The position numbers and the translations under genes were made by a program. 33,412 nt of DNA from NCBI RefSeq assembly GCF_001506075.1, contig NZ_KQ947475.1, positions 3,687,013 to 3,720,424 on the forward strand, written 5' to 3'. This document shows positions 1 to 8,192 of the stretch, in pieces; within the stretch, counting starts at the first letter, position 1; every line of letters begins with the position of its first letter. The stretch comes from Vibrio sp. MEBiC08052. Its GTDB lineage: Bacteria > Pseudomonadota > Gammaproteobacteria > Enterobacterales > Vibrionaceae. The notes below the pieces were generated by a model. It saw only the letters and a program-made list of their open reading frames with translations, was not told the DNA's origin and did no database searches.

Positions 1-2
1 GT

Positions 3-1226
3 GTGAATGCCTCTGTTTCTACCGAGCCTTATGTCGAACGCGAACCTGTGAAACTCACTTTAGCAGAGCGGCTGAACAAGCAGCGTCAGCAGCGGTTACG
101 GGAGCTGGATAAAATCCCACTGCCTTCATCCGCATGGCAGAACGCATTTAACAAACCGCCAGTCAAACCCTCCCGTTTCGCCAAATCTGCGCTGGTGCCG
201 AGCGGTACGTGTGATATCGGTACACAAAGAGAGCCGCTTTCTGCGCTGGGGGATTATGCGGCTTATACACTGGCCGTCGGGCAGGGGATTAGTGCTGCTT
301 CTGAAGAAGCTTTTTTGACTCGTATTGGTGGTGCGGCATTGGCAGAACTGCCGGGACTGGCGATTAAAATTATCGGGCGAGCTGGCATTCTGGCTGCATT
401 TGTACCGAACAAATTAGCGGACAGTACGCTCTACAGTGCAGCCGATATGAGTAATAAAAACACGGTTGAAACCAATATTCGCTTGGGTTTCAATACGGAA
501 GGTCGGATTTACGGCTATCACGTCAATGGGGCGAATATTCCCAAGCGTGAAGTAAAACGGGTTGGTGAGCGGTTTGTCGTCGACTTGGAGCGGGATGTCA
601 CCATTGAATGGGTGCCGATCAGTGGTGATTTTGGCGGTAAACCGATTCTGGTTAATCCCATCCCGGAGATGGAAAAGTTCGATATCTGGATCCATCCGGA
701 AGCGGATCAAGGGCAAGAATTTGACAACACCTACATCACCCCAATTGCTGATGCAGATCTGCATGACTATATTCTGACCTTTCCGGCAGAGACCGGATTA
801 CCACCGCTGTATGTGGTGTATAAAGAAAGCCCTCGCAACGAGTCAGGTGTTGTGACCGGCAACGGTGAAGATATCACCGGCCGGTGGTTGGAAGCCGCCG
901 GAAAAGAGTTAGGTGCGCCGGTGCCGTCGCAAATTGCGGATCAGCTCAGAGGCCGTAAGTTCAGTAGTTTTGACCAGTTCCGGAAAGCGTTCTGGGTTGA
1001 GGTTTCCAAAGATTCAGAACTCAAAACACAATTTATAGACAATAATGTCGAGAGAATGAGTAAAGGATATGCACCTCGTGCAAGGAAAAAAGACTCGGTT
1101 GGTGGTAGGAAAGTTTTCGAACTGCATCATGTGGAGGAAATCCAGCATGGCGGTAAAGTCTATGATGTTGATAATATTCGTGTCACAACCCCCAAGAATC
1201 ATATAGATATACATAAGGGCAAATAA
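3..1226 (+). CDS. S-type pyocin / colicin E9-like HNH DNase toxin (5'-partial)
   Basis: Antibacterial nuclease that should cleave target-cell DNA. The open frame runs to the left window edge, so the true start lies upstream and residue numbers count from the first visible GTG. Residues about 130-280 resemble the Pyocin_S domain (ends in DYILTFPAETGLPPLYV). Residues about 288-407 align by eye with the colicin E9 DNase domain, including GRWLEAAGKELGAPVPSQIA and ELHHVEEIQ. The HNH residues H375, H376, N391, H400 and H404 have the same spacing as E9 H102, H103, N118, H127 and H131. The exosite loop (SKGYAPRARKKDSVGG) is the part known in E9 to contact immunity protein. The immunity gene begins on the base after the stop codon. 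Delivery cannot be decided here because the N-terminus is missing; a PAAR/type VI-linked or a bacteriocin form are both possible. Confidence 0.9.
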   Translation: MNASVSTEPYVEREPVKLTLAERLNKQRQQRLRELDKIPLPSSAWQNAFNKPPVKPSRFAKSALVPSGTCDIGTQREPLSALGDYAAYTLAVGQGISAASEEAFLTRIGGAALAELPGLAIKIIGRAGILAAFVPNKLADSTLYSAADMSNKNTVETNIRLGFNTEGRIYGYHVNGANIPKREVKRVGERFVVDLERDVTIEWVPISGDFGGKPILVNPIPEMEKFDIWIHPEADQGQEFDNTYITPIADADLHDYILTFPAETGLPPLYVVYKESPRNESGVVTGNGEDITGRWLEAAGKELGAPVPSQIADQLRGRKFSSFDQFRKAFWVEVSKDSELKTQFIDNNVERMSKGYAPRARKKDSVGGRKVFELHHVEEIQHGGKVYDVDNIRVTTPKNHIDIHKGK

Positions 1227-1484
1227 GTGAATTTGAAAAATAGTATTAATGAATATTCTGAAGATGAATTTTTACGGCTATTGCAGAAAATCTGCAAAGC
1301 TGATGCTTCTTCAGAAAGTGAACTGGATGCCTTAGTCGATCACTTTGAAGATATAACAGAACACCCTGATGGTTCAGACCTGATTTACTATCCAGATGAT
1401 CTGGCAGATGCCACACCGGAGCGTATTGTTGAGATTGTTAAACAATGGCGGATGTCGCAAGGCTTGCCATGCTTTAAGGACTGA
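1227..1484 (+). CDS. Im9-like colicin/pyocin DNase immunity protein
   Basis: Binds and inhibits the DNase encoded immediately upstream, protecting the producer and its kin. The 85-residue product matches the Im2/Im7/Im8/Im9 family over its whole length: SINEYSEDEFLRLLQKICKA, then a helix II segment (SESELDALVDHFEDITEHP), then the conserved helix III motif DGSDLIYYPDD and the C-terminal IVKQWRMSQGLP. In Im9, helix III gives common affinity and helix II gives specificity. The start is GTG, directly abutting the toxin stop codon, so translation is probably coupled. A second copy at 32608-32859 has an almost identical C-terminal half and a different helix II. Confidence 0.93.
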   Translation: MNLKNSINEYSEDEFLRLLQKICKADASSESELDALVDHFEDITEHPDGSDLIYYPDDLADATPERIVEIVKQWRMSQGLPCFKD

Positions 1485-2157
1485 TTCGGTCTTTTTAATT
1501 TCCAGCCTTGGGCTCCCGAATTTGACGCACAATTTCTTTCTGCGGTTTCAGCGGCATTCGTGATCAGTGCGCCAGTTACTCCTGCAGAGATGCAAGCGTA
1601 ACCAGAAAATCTTTTTGTTTGGCTTGGTCGTGCGCTTTCCAGAACCAGCTTTTACGGGCGTCCTGCCCGGAAAAGCCTAACCATTCATCCTTGAATGGTT
1701 TTCCTCGTTTGGCAGTTGATTTGAATGGGGTGAAACACTGAATCAACAAAGCCAACTTGATCGATGTTCTCAGGGGGAAAATTCAGGACGAATTTTCAGG
1801 ATTGCTTGAGCAGGATGCGAATCAACCCGATCCTGATTATGCGTGCTGAACTTAAACCTAGGCCTTTTGGGGTACTTTTTCGGCCTTGAAAAAGTATCTG
1901 GGGCGCATTCGGAGATGGCAATGAGATCGGAGAAGTAATTGCGTCCCAAACCACAGAGCCACCATTTCTCCCCCCAAACACCGGCATCACAAGTTTTATC
2001 TTCCCAGCCTCCGGCACCCAAATTTGACGCACAATGACGTTTCCCAATTTCAGAAACATCGGTACTCTATACGTCAGTTGCTCTTGCCAAGATGCAAGCG
2101 TAACCAGAAATTTTTTTGTTTGGCGGAGTTGCACGTTGTCCGACACAGGTAAAGGTC
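1485..2157. other. Non-coding hairpin-rich module after the immunity gene
   Basis: No convincing gene is seen in these 670 bases. Open frames on the minus strand here are compositionally odd and cover repeated non-coding sequence. Three stem-loops are visible: 1648-1676 (GCTTTTaCGGGC / GCCCGgAAAAGC), 1679-1700 (AACCATTCA / TGAATGGTT, followed by Ts) and 1871-1898 (TACTTTTTC / GAAAAAGTA). The first two could end toxin-immunity transcription. A segment starting GATGCAAGCGTAACCAGAAA occurs at 1589-1624 and again at 2092-2124, each preceded by an AATTTGACGCACAAT block, so the module is partly duplicated in tandem. Confidence 0.6.
1648..1676 (+). terminator. Bidirectional terminator-like hairpin after the immunity gene
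   Basis: The stem GCTTTT-a-CGGGC pairs with GCCCG-g-AAAAGC around the loop GTCCT, with a single a/g mismatch. T-rich and A-rich strands flank the GC core, so it could stop transcription from either side. The counterpart in the right repeat arm lies near 32470-32505. Confidence 0.5.
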
Positions 2158-2499
2158 ATGAATCATCTATTCACTTATGTATCGGCTGTCAAAAATGCGC
2201 CGCATGAATTATCAATCATTGAAAAAATTGAAAATACCAGTCGATGCGAAGCCGATGGCATCGTTACGGAGAGTTGTGAGCTCGTTGTAAAATTTGACAA
2301 TGGGGTCACACTCAGAAAATGTACTGAGCAAGATTTCTCTGACGATGTGACAGCAGCGGTTTGTGCTGAATGCTGGATTTCATATGAAGTTATCGAGCAA
2401 CCGGACAACTTGGCAGTCATGCCAAAGAGAAAAAGTTTTACTAACCCATGCCAAGAGGCATTTTGGCTGGAAATCAATAAAGTACAATTCAACACATAA
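2158..2499 (+). CDS. Hypothetical protein, 113 aa
   Basis: I do not recognise this protein. The ATG at 2158 is preferred over an in-frame upstream start because bases before it belong to the repeated hairpin module, and AGGTAAAGG precedes the ATG. The product is soluble, without a signal peptide or membrane segment, and ends CQEAFWLEINKVQFNT. Its place just downstream of a toxin-immunity unit would fit an orphan immunity or accessory gene, but nothing in the sequence shows that. Confidence 0.5.
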   Translation: MNHLFTYVSAVKNAPHELSIIEKIENTSRCEADGIVTESCELVVKFDNGVTLRKCTEQDFSDDVTAAVCAECWISYEVIEQPDNLAVMPKRKSFTNPCQEAFWLEINKVQFNT

Positions 2500-3001
2500 C
2501 CGCGATTCTGATGCCAATCCCCTGATGTTTCACCAGATTCGCGTCTCACATCGTGCTGTATCTGAACATTGAACTTAAAATCACATGATCGTTTTCATCT
2601 GTGGGGGGAATGTTCTCACCTTAATATGGTGTTAGCAGCAAATAGCCATGGATATAACCGAAGATCATTATCAAGACGCCCTTAATATAATCAGAGACAT
2701 TCATTATTTATATATTATTGAGCCTAACTAAAACTTTGGGTATAACTCTGAACGAGGAAAGATTTTTTCGCAGCACATTTTTGCAATCTCTCCAAATATC
2801 TTAAATAGAGCTCATGATTTCAGAACAAAAAACATTTATAACAGTCAGTTATGTTGACTTCATAAAAGATTCTTGTTTCCCTAGTGTAAAGATTACCCAC
2901 CCTAAATATTATATAAAGTCACCATCGGTGAAGTGAAAAAATAATAACTCTGCATATTAGCCGAGAGACTCCCCGTAAAGAATTGCTAAGGAAGTATCCT
3001 G
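2500..3001. other. Intergenic region upstream of the chemoreceptor
   Basis: This AT-rich 500-base stretch presumably holds the chemoreceptor promoter; I cannot place -10/-35 boxes with confidence. A 27-codon frame at 2648-2731 (begins MDITEDHYQDALNII) is protein-like but has no clear ribosome-binding site and could be a gene remnant. Confidence 0.4.
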
Positions 3002-4900
3002 ATGAAAAAATTCCTCGAAAATAGACTAATTGGCACCAAGTTGGCTCTTGGGTTTGGCTCTGTACTGCTACTGGCCTTGGTTGTCGGTATTTTTGGTATT
3101 ACAGGCGTCAGTACCTTACATGTCCGAGCTGAAAAGGTACGACTTTCAAACGACCTTGATGACACTGTTGTCGATATGAGAATCAACCTAGAGCACTATG
3201 TTATCTCTGGATCAGAAGAAGACAATAAGCAGGTGCAACACGATATCAGCCAACTACAAGGCTATCTTCAAACCGCCGAACAACTATACAGTGGTGTTAA
3301 CGTTAGAAATTTAACTCAGCAAACCCAAAACAACCTTGCTGATTACCAAAAAACCTTAACTAAACTGATTGCTGCCCGAACTCGATGGGACGGCATAGAT
3401 AGAAATGCTGTGCAGTATTTGCAGTCAATTTATACGCAATACGGTCAGATCATTGCACAACTTCGTCAACACAATGACCCTCAAGCGTTAACTGCGGCTT
3501 TAGATGTTTCAAATGATTGGTACGCGCTCACGACTGAAATGAACAAATACATTAGCAAAAAACAAGATATTCCTATTGAGCTTGTGACCACTCGGTTTCA
3601 GTCAGTCGTCAACAAAACCGCAGCACTGCAACTCCCGAATGCATTGAATGACACTCGTCAAAGCATTCTCTCCCTTCTGGGAAAATATGAAGACCTTGGC
3701 AAAATTAACCCCGAGATAAATAAGAACCTGGCAGATGCGCAAAATAGACTGATTGAGTTATCCGCTCAAATGGACAAACAAATCGATGCGATTACGACGA
3801 TTCAAGAGCAAAATAGCATCGAAGATGGTCGCAAAGTTTCGATGTTATCTATTGCCGCAACAGCAATCGCCATTTTGATCGGCATATTTTTCTCACTCTT
3901 TATTCGCCACTTGATAGTCCAGCCAATGAATGAGGTTATAAAGGCTGTCGGCAATATTGCCAACGGTGATCTAACCCAGAATCTGTCCACTGACCGTAAG
4001 GATGAGCTTGGCCAGCTTTATAATCACATTGGTGAAATGAGCAAAACGCTTAACAAACTTATTTCTGAAGTAGTCTCGGGCGTTATGAACTTAAGCACCA
4101 CAAGCGAGCAGTTAGAAAGCATCTCCAACCAAAGTCAACATATGATGCAATCACAGCGTGATGAAACGGATCAAGTGGCGACTGCGATCAATGAAATGTC
4201 TGCCACAGTCTCTGAGGTTGCTCGAAATGCTGAAACCGCCGCTGAAGCGACAACAAAAACCGACAATATCATTATTCAGGGCAATCACATTGTGAATGCC
4301 ACTGCTAAAACGATAGATGCCTTAGCCAGTGACATCGTATCCACAAGCGAAGCCATGGAGCAACTCAAACTCCGGACAGATAACGTTGGCAATGTTTTGG
4401 AAGTGATTAAAACCGTAGCCGAGCAAACGAACCTATTAGCACTGAATGCTGCCATTGAAGCTGCGCGCGCTGGTGAAGCAGGCAGAGGTTTTGCCGTTGT
4501 GGCTGATGAAGTCCGTGGACTTGCCAGCCGAACCCAAAGCTCAGCCAAAGAGATAGAAGACCTGATTGTTGAATTGCAAAATGGCGCACAATCCTCATTA
4601 GACAAAATGATTGGCAGCCGAGAGCTTTCAGGCAAGAACGCAGAGCAAGCTAAGGAAGTGCTTACGCTATTTGAAAACATCAGCGAGCAAGTTCGCGATG
4701 TTCAAGATATGAACAATCAGATTGCCACTGCCGCAGAAGAACAATCTCAAGTTTCAGAAGACATTAACCGCAGTGTCGAGAATGTTCGCGAATTAGCCGA
4801 TAAAACCGCGGAAGGATCTTTAGAATCTGTGAACGCAGTCGCCAACTTAAGACAGCTCAGTCAACAACTTAAAAAATTGACTGACCAATTCTTGATTTAA
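3002..4900 (+). CDS. Methyl-accepting chemotaxis protein
   Basis: Transmembrane chemoreceptor feeding the CheA/CheW flagellar pathway; 632 residues. TM1 is at about 12-35. It is followed by a long, almost entirely helical periplasmic region of about 240 residues, the size expected of an HBM-type (double four-helix bundle) sensor rather than Cache or a simple four-helix bundle. TM2 is at about 281-300 (SIAATAIAILIGIFFSLFI), then HAMP at about 301-355. The signalling hairpin tip is at about 468-520, with the family signature EQTNLLALNAAIEAARAGE and GRGFAVVADEVR. There is no C-terminal pentapeptide for CheR docking; the protein ends DQFLI. The ligand cannot be told from sequence. The start is preceded by AAGGAAGTATCCTG. 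Confidence 0.95.
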   Translation: MKKFLENRLIGTKLALGFGSVLLLALVVGIFGITGVSTLHVRAEKVRLSNDLDDTVVDMRINLEHYVISGSEEDNKQVQHDISQLQGYLQTAEQLYSGVNVRNLTQQTQNNLADYQKTLTKLIAARTRWDGIDRNAVQYLQSIYTQYGQIIAQLRQHNDPQALTAALDVSNDWYALTTEMNKYISKKQDIPIELVTTRFQSVVNKTAALQLPNALNDTRQSILSLLGKYEDLGKINPEINKNLADAQNRLIELSAQMDKQIDAITTIQEQNSIEDGRKVSMLSIAATAIAILIGIFFSLFIRHLIVQPMNEVIKAVGNIANGDLTQNLSTDRKDELGQLYNHIGEMSKTLNKLISEVVSGVMNLSTTSEQLESISNQSQHMMQSQRDETDQVATAINEMSATVSEVARNAETAAEATTKTDNIIIQGNHIVNATAKTIDALASDIVSTSEAMEQLKLRTDNVGNVLEVIKTVAEQTNLLALNAAIEAARAGEAGRGFAVVADEVRGLASRTQSSAKEIEDLIVELQNGAQSSLDKMIGSRELSGKNAEQAKEVLTLFENISEQVRDVQDMNNQIATAAEEQSQVSEDINRSVENVRELADKTAEGSLESVNAVANLRQLSQQLKKLTDQFLI

Positions 4901-5010
4901 TCTCACCACGGCATTGAACAACAAGTTACAATTAGGAGAGTGGCGATTATAAGCATACAAGGCGTAGGGATGCGCAGCACTTGGTGTTATTCCTCAAGGA
5001 GGAGAAGAAG

Positions 5011-5550
5011 ATGGCAAAGGTTATATCGGTCAGTAAGCGTGAAGAACATCACTTTTCCAAATCGGTCGTAAAATCAATTACCTTAATCCAAGGAGAGGGG
5101 GTTGAGGGCGATGCGCACAGAGGTACGACGGTAAAACATCGTTCTAGGGTAAAAGTTGACCCGACTCAGCCAAATTTAAGGCAAGTGCATCTCATCCATT
5201 GCGAATTATTTAACGAATTAGATCAGCAGGGGTTCGATATAGAGCCCGCTGCATTGGGTGAAAACATCACGACACAGGGAATAGATTTACTATCATTGCC
5301 CAAGGGCACAACGTTACAATTTCCGAGTGGGGCACAAATTTCTATAACAGGTCTTAGAAACCCATGTCCGCAAATAGAAAATTATAAGAAAGGGTTGTTA
5401 TCAGCCTTATTAGGCCGGGACGAGTCAGGAAAAACTGTCCGCAAAGCCGGTGTCATGGGTATTGTTGTCGTTGGTGGTGATGTGAATGAAGGGGATAATA
5501 TTGACGTTGTTTTCCCTGATGAACCATTTCAAAAGTTAGAGGTTGTTTAA
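5011..5550 (+). CDS. MOSC domain-containing protein
   Basis: A 179-residue protein consisting of one MOSC domain, the fold found at the C-terminus of molybdenum cofactor sulfurases and in YiiM-like proteins. Visible are the early GVEGDAHRGTTVKHRS block, the AALGENITTQGIDLLSLPKG block and GLRNPCPQIENYKKGL, which carries the conserved cysteine thought to handle sulfur or Moco. The ATG at 5011 is preferred because CAAGGAGGAGAAGAAG precedes it directly; an in-frame TTG at 4981 would put this ribosome-binding site inside the gene. The specific substrate is unknown. Confidence 0.88.
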   Translation: MAKVISVSKREEHHFSKSVVKSITLIQGEGVEGDAHRGTTVKHRSRVKVDPTQPNLRQVHLIHCELFNELDQQGFDIEPAALGENITTQGIDLLSLPKGTTLQFPSGAQISITGLRNPCPQIENYKKGLLSALLGRDESGKTVRKAGVMGIVVVGGDVNEGDNIDVVFPDEPFQKLEVV

Positions 5551-5654
5551 GGGCTAATAATGAACAATCTCTCTCATTTTACGATTTTTTGCGATAAGTG
5601 TGCCGCAGAGCACAGGGGCAGGTTTATTGTGCAACTGACTCACGGGAGAGCCTA

Positions 5655-6041
5655 ATGATCCTAGAACGAATCCACCATGTCGCTATTATTTGTTCTGATT
5701 ATCAAAGGTCTAAAGCATTCTACACGGAAATCTTAGGTCTCAAGATCGTTGCGGAAAATTATCGAGAAAACCGAAACTCATACAAGTTAGACTTAGCATT
5801 ACCAAATGGTGAGCAACTAGAGCTTTTCTCTTTTCCGTCACCACCACCAAGAGTGAGTCGCCCTGAAGCACAAGGTCTTAGACATTTGGCTTTTGTTGTC
5901 AGCTCTATTGAATCTACAGTAAACGAGCTACATTCACATGGTATCTATGTCGAGCCTATTCGCATTGACGAATTTACAGGTAAAAAATTTACGTTTTTCC
6001 AAGACCCTGATGGCTTACCGCTAGAGTTGTGTGAAGAATAA
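5655..6041 (+). CDS. VOC-family glyoxalase-like protein (GloA2/YaeR type)
   Basis: A 128-residue single-domain vicinal-oxygen-chelate protein, close in length and sequence to E. coli YaeR/GloA2. It has the two VOC half-motifs: HHVAIICSDYQRSKAFYTEI at the start, and GLRHLAFVVSS followed by FFQDPDGLPLELCEE at the end. Metal ligands of the family are expected from the His near the start, the Glu in the first repeat (EQLELFSF), the His in LRHLAF and the Glu in LELCEE. The start ATG at 5655 follows GGGAGAGCC; the in-frame extension upstream lacks domain similarity. Family members act on glyoxal-type compounds, but activity of this subgroup is poorly defined. Confidence 0.88.
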   Translation: MILERIHHVAIICSDYQRSKAFYTEILGLKIVAENYRENRNSYKLDLALPNGEQLELFSFPSPPPRVSRPEAQGLRHLAFVVSSIESTVNELHSHGIYVEPIRIDEFTGKKFTFFQDPDGLPLELCEE

Positions 6042-6292
6042 ACAGTTCGGCATTCAAAAAGAATTCACCATGCTCGTCAGTTTCAGTTCAAAGTATAGAG
6101 AAATCACGTAAATTTTTAGCACGCTTATAACTCTTAAAAGAGACTGTTCATTATTCTTCCGGCCTTCGCTCCCAAAACATGATGCACATTGCGTTTCAGC
6201 AAGAAAAATAAGATCACAATTTACATAGGCATCGAATTCGTTACTTGATAGCCTAGGGCACAATAAATTCAGTCAGCATTAGGGAATCTCGC

Positions 6293-7450
6293 ATGGACAA
6301 TTTTACTTACTTTAACCCAACCAAAATTCACTTTGGCAAAGGTCAGATTGCAACGCTGAAAGAAGAAATTGCCCCCAATAGCCGTGTTTTACTGACTTAC
6401 GGCGGGGGGAGTATTAAAGCGAACGGTGTCTATGAGCAAGTGCTCGATGCGCTGCAAGGGTGTTCTGTGATTGAATTTGGTGGGATTGAGCCGAACCCGC
6501 ATTACGAAACCCTGATCAAAGCGGTTGCTGTGGCAAAGCAGGAACAGGTCGATGTCATTCTGGCTGTCGGTGGCGGTTCGGTGATCGATGGCAGTAAGTT
6601 TATTGCCGCCGCTGCATGTTATGAAGGGGACGCCTGGGACATTATGACCACCGGTGGCGCTTGTGTCCGTCGCGCTTTGCCTTTGGGCTGTGTGCTGACG
6701 CTGCCTGCGACCGGCTCAGAGATGAATAAAAATAGCGTCGTCACGCGGGCAGAGACGCAGGATAAACTCTCTTTTGGCTCTGATTTCGTTCGTCCGGTAT
6801 TTTCGATACTGGATCCGCAAACGACTTATACATTGCCGCCACGACAAATCGCCAATGGGGCCGTCGATAGTTTCGTTCACATCATGGAACAGTACATGAC
6901 TTATCCGGTTAACGCCAAAGTCTCTGACCGTTTTGCAGAAAGTTTATTGCTGAATCTGCTTGAAGATGGTCCGGCAGCGCTGGCGACACCGGATGATTAT
7001 GAGGTGCGTGCGAATCTGATGTGGACGGCGACAATGGCATTGAACGGGACGCTGAAAAATGGGGTCCCGTCTGACTGGGCAACCCATGCGATTGGTCATG
7101 AACTGACTGCGTTATACGGTCTCGATCACGCTCAGACACTGGCGATTGTCATGCCGGCGCTGTGGCGCTACAAAAAAGAGCAGAAGAAAGGCAAACTGTT
7201 ACAATATGCTCACCGAGTCCTCAATATTACCTCGGGGACAGAAGATGAGCAGATTGAGCAGGCGATTCAGAAAACTGAAGCCTTCTTCACCCAGATGGGC
7301 AACCCGACCCGACTGTCTGACTACAATCTGAGTGAGAAAGATATTCCGGCCGTGCAGGAAAAACTCACCGAGCACGGTATGCTTTCACTCGGAGAACATC
7401 AGGATATTACACCGCACGATGCCGCAGCAATATTAAAACTGGCTCTGTAA
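6293..7450 (+). CDS. yqhD: Iron-containing NADPH-dependent aldehyde reductase (YqhD-like)
   Basis: Type III alcohol dehydrogenase reducing short-chain and lipid-peroxidation-derived aldehydes with NADPH; cytoplasmic. The 385 residues match the YqhD/butanol-dehydrogenase family in length. Dinucleotide-binding GGGS turns are at 37-40 and 93-96. Metal ligands D192, H196, H265 and H279 fit the E. coli YqhD set with a shift of two residues. A Rho-independent terminator follows, so this is a monocistronic unit. The gene starts at ATG after TTAGGGAATCTCGC. It is richer in GC than the region that follows. Confidence 0.92.
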   Translation: MDNFTYFNPTKIHFGKGQIATLKEEIAPNSRVLLTYGGGSIKANGVYEQVLDALQGCSVIEFGGIEPNPHYETLIKAVAVAKQEQVDVILAVGGGSVIDGSKFIAAAACYEGDAWDIMTTGGACVRRALPLGCVLTLPATGSEMNKNSVVTRAETQDKLSFGSDFVRPVFSILDPQTTYTLPPRQIANGAVDSFVHIMEQYMTYPVNAKVSDRFAESLLLNLLEDGPAALATPDDYEVRANLMWTATMALNGTLKNGVPSDWATHAIGHELTALYGLDHAQTLAIVMPALWRYKKEQKKGKLLQYAHRVLNITSGTEDEQIEQAIQKTEAFFTQMGNPTRLSDYNLSEKDIPAVQEKLTEHGMLSLGEHQDITPHDAAAILKLAL

Positions 7451-7466
7451 CTATTTACTGTGAATC

Positions 7467-7500
7467 AGCCCGGTGATGAGAACATGACCGGGCTTTTTTT
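7467..7500 (+). terminator. Rho-independent terminator of the yqhD-like gene
   Basis: AGCCCGGT pairs with ACCGGGCT across a 13-base loop, followed by a run of seven or more T. It begins 17 bases after the stop codon. Confidence 0.9.
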
Positions 7501-7511
7501 GATAAATTTAT

Positions 7512-7539
7512 GTTCACTGCTGCATAGGCAGCTTAGAAA
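7512..7539 (+). CRISPR. Solitary type I-F-like CRISPR repeat unit
   Basis: These 28 bases (begin GTTCACTGCTGCATAGG, end CAGCTTAGAAA) match the type I-F repeat family I know from memory (GTTCACTGCC... ...GGCAGCTTAGAAA) except in the centre. The hairpin CTGCT-GCATA-GGCAG is kept through a T/G wobble, and the 8-nt tag CTTAGAAA used as the crRNA 5' handle is intact. After 32 bases (a normal I-F spacer length) there is no second repeat, and no cas gene is in the window. It is either an array relic or a solitary repeat unit of the kind described in phages and prophages as RNA anti-CRISPRs. Confidence 0.6.
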
Positions 7540-7613
7540 ACCAGCTCCAGTGCCCTTAAAGCCTCTTCACATTGTGTCGCATTGACAAAAGAGAATGGTT
7601 TAGCGTGTACTAA

Positions 7614-7937
7614 TTCACCTCAGTTTGTTCAGATTTTATTAGCGCAAAACATATCGATGGGAAGGGCGCTTCAGCGGTAGTAGCGGCATCGTATCCTTCA
7701 ATACGTTTTGCTCCAGTGAAATCAGAAGATGTCCAAGTGATGAGTTTGATTCACCGACCCCGAGATGCTTATCTCAAAGAGCCCCCGACAAGTACGGGAG
7801 CCAAAATCGCCAAGAACCAAACGTTGATAATTGAAGGCGTGAGGCAGGTTAAGGCAGTTAAGCTCTGGGTTAAGACTGATACACGAGGGGTTATTAAAAA
7901 TTTGGAAGAGCTGAGATACCTAAAGACACTACAGTGA
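7614..7937 (+). pseudogene. Decayed IS110-family transposase fragment
   Basis: The frame without an intact start reads ...AVVAASYPSIRFAPVKSEDV..., then MSLIHRPRDAYLK and IIEGVRQVK. This is recognisably the IS110/IS116 DEDD transposase segment that usually reads like PSMRFVPVK..Q....HR.R and then IPxGxxxV. An earlier piece (VQILLAQNIS) is in another frame near 7628-7660, so there is at least one frameshift. The rest of the roughly 300-400 residue protein is absent. The annotated-length frame from GTG 7716 is therefore not an intact gene. Confidence 0.5.
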
Positions 7938-8192
7938 AATGTAAGGGAGGACTTATGGCTGATATAACTATACAAACCATCATAGAGCAAGAGCAAACAG
8001 TATAGTCGAAAGAAAAAAGTCAAAGTGATATCATTGGAAGAACTAAAAACGTGGCCAGTTTCTCTTGACCGCTACATTCCAGTGATTGTATAAACGAATC
8101 AATGGACATATTGTTACATCAACTACAGCAAATTTTTCTTATTATTACATATACATAGAAATGATTTTTGTTGTTGTATAATAGATTCACCC
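7938..8192. other. Non-coding stretch with short gene scraps before ileS2
   Basis: A strong ribosome-binding site (AAGGGAGGACTT) precedes ATG 7955, but that frame stops after 15 codons. Another frame (RKKKVKVISLEELKTWP...) runs to a stop at about 8092. These look like pieces of one or two broken genes. AT-rich sequence follows, with TATAAT at 8177-8182 as a possible -10 box for the synthetase gene; no good -35 is seen. Confidence 0.35.

Larger units (their letters stand above)
681..2039 (+). repeat. Left arm of a ~1.3-kb inverted repeat (toxin 3' end, immunity gene, hairpin module)
   Basis: This stretch recurs in reverse orientation at 32144-33412. Near-identical blocks include the start (GATATCTGGATCCATCC), the toxin 3' region, the last half of the immunity gene, the CCTAGGCCTTTTGGGGTAC block and the block ending CAAATTTGACGCACAA. 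Divergence concentrates in the toxin exosite, the first half of the immunity gene and parts of the spacer. The extent was judged by eye; the true repeat may continue beyond the window on the toxin side. Confidence 0.85.

Noticed and set aside
1770..2146. Two minus-strand open frames in the hairpin module
   Set aside because: They overlap each other, translate repeated stem-loop DNA, lack ribosome-binding sites and are not preserved in the right arm.
2175..2549. Minus-strand 124-codon frame opposite the 113-aa hypothetical gene
   Set aside because: It overlaps the plus-strand frame almost fully. The plus-strand product has more natural composition and a better-placed start.
6054..6263. Minus-strand open frame between the VOC gene and yqhD
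   Set aside because: Its composition is not protein-like and there is no ribosome-binding site; this is probably promoter DNA for yqhD.
7572..7620. A second I-F repeat after the 32-base spacer
   Set aside because: The bases at the expected position (TTGTGTCGCATTGACAAAAG) do not match the repeat, and no further copy was noticed by eye on either strand.
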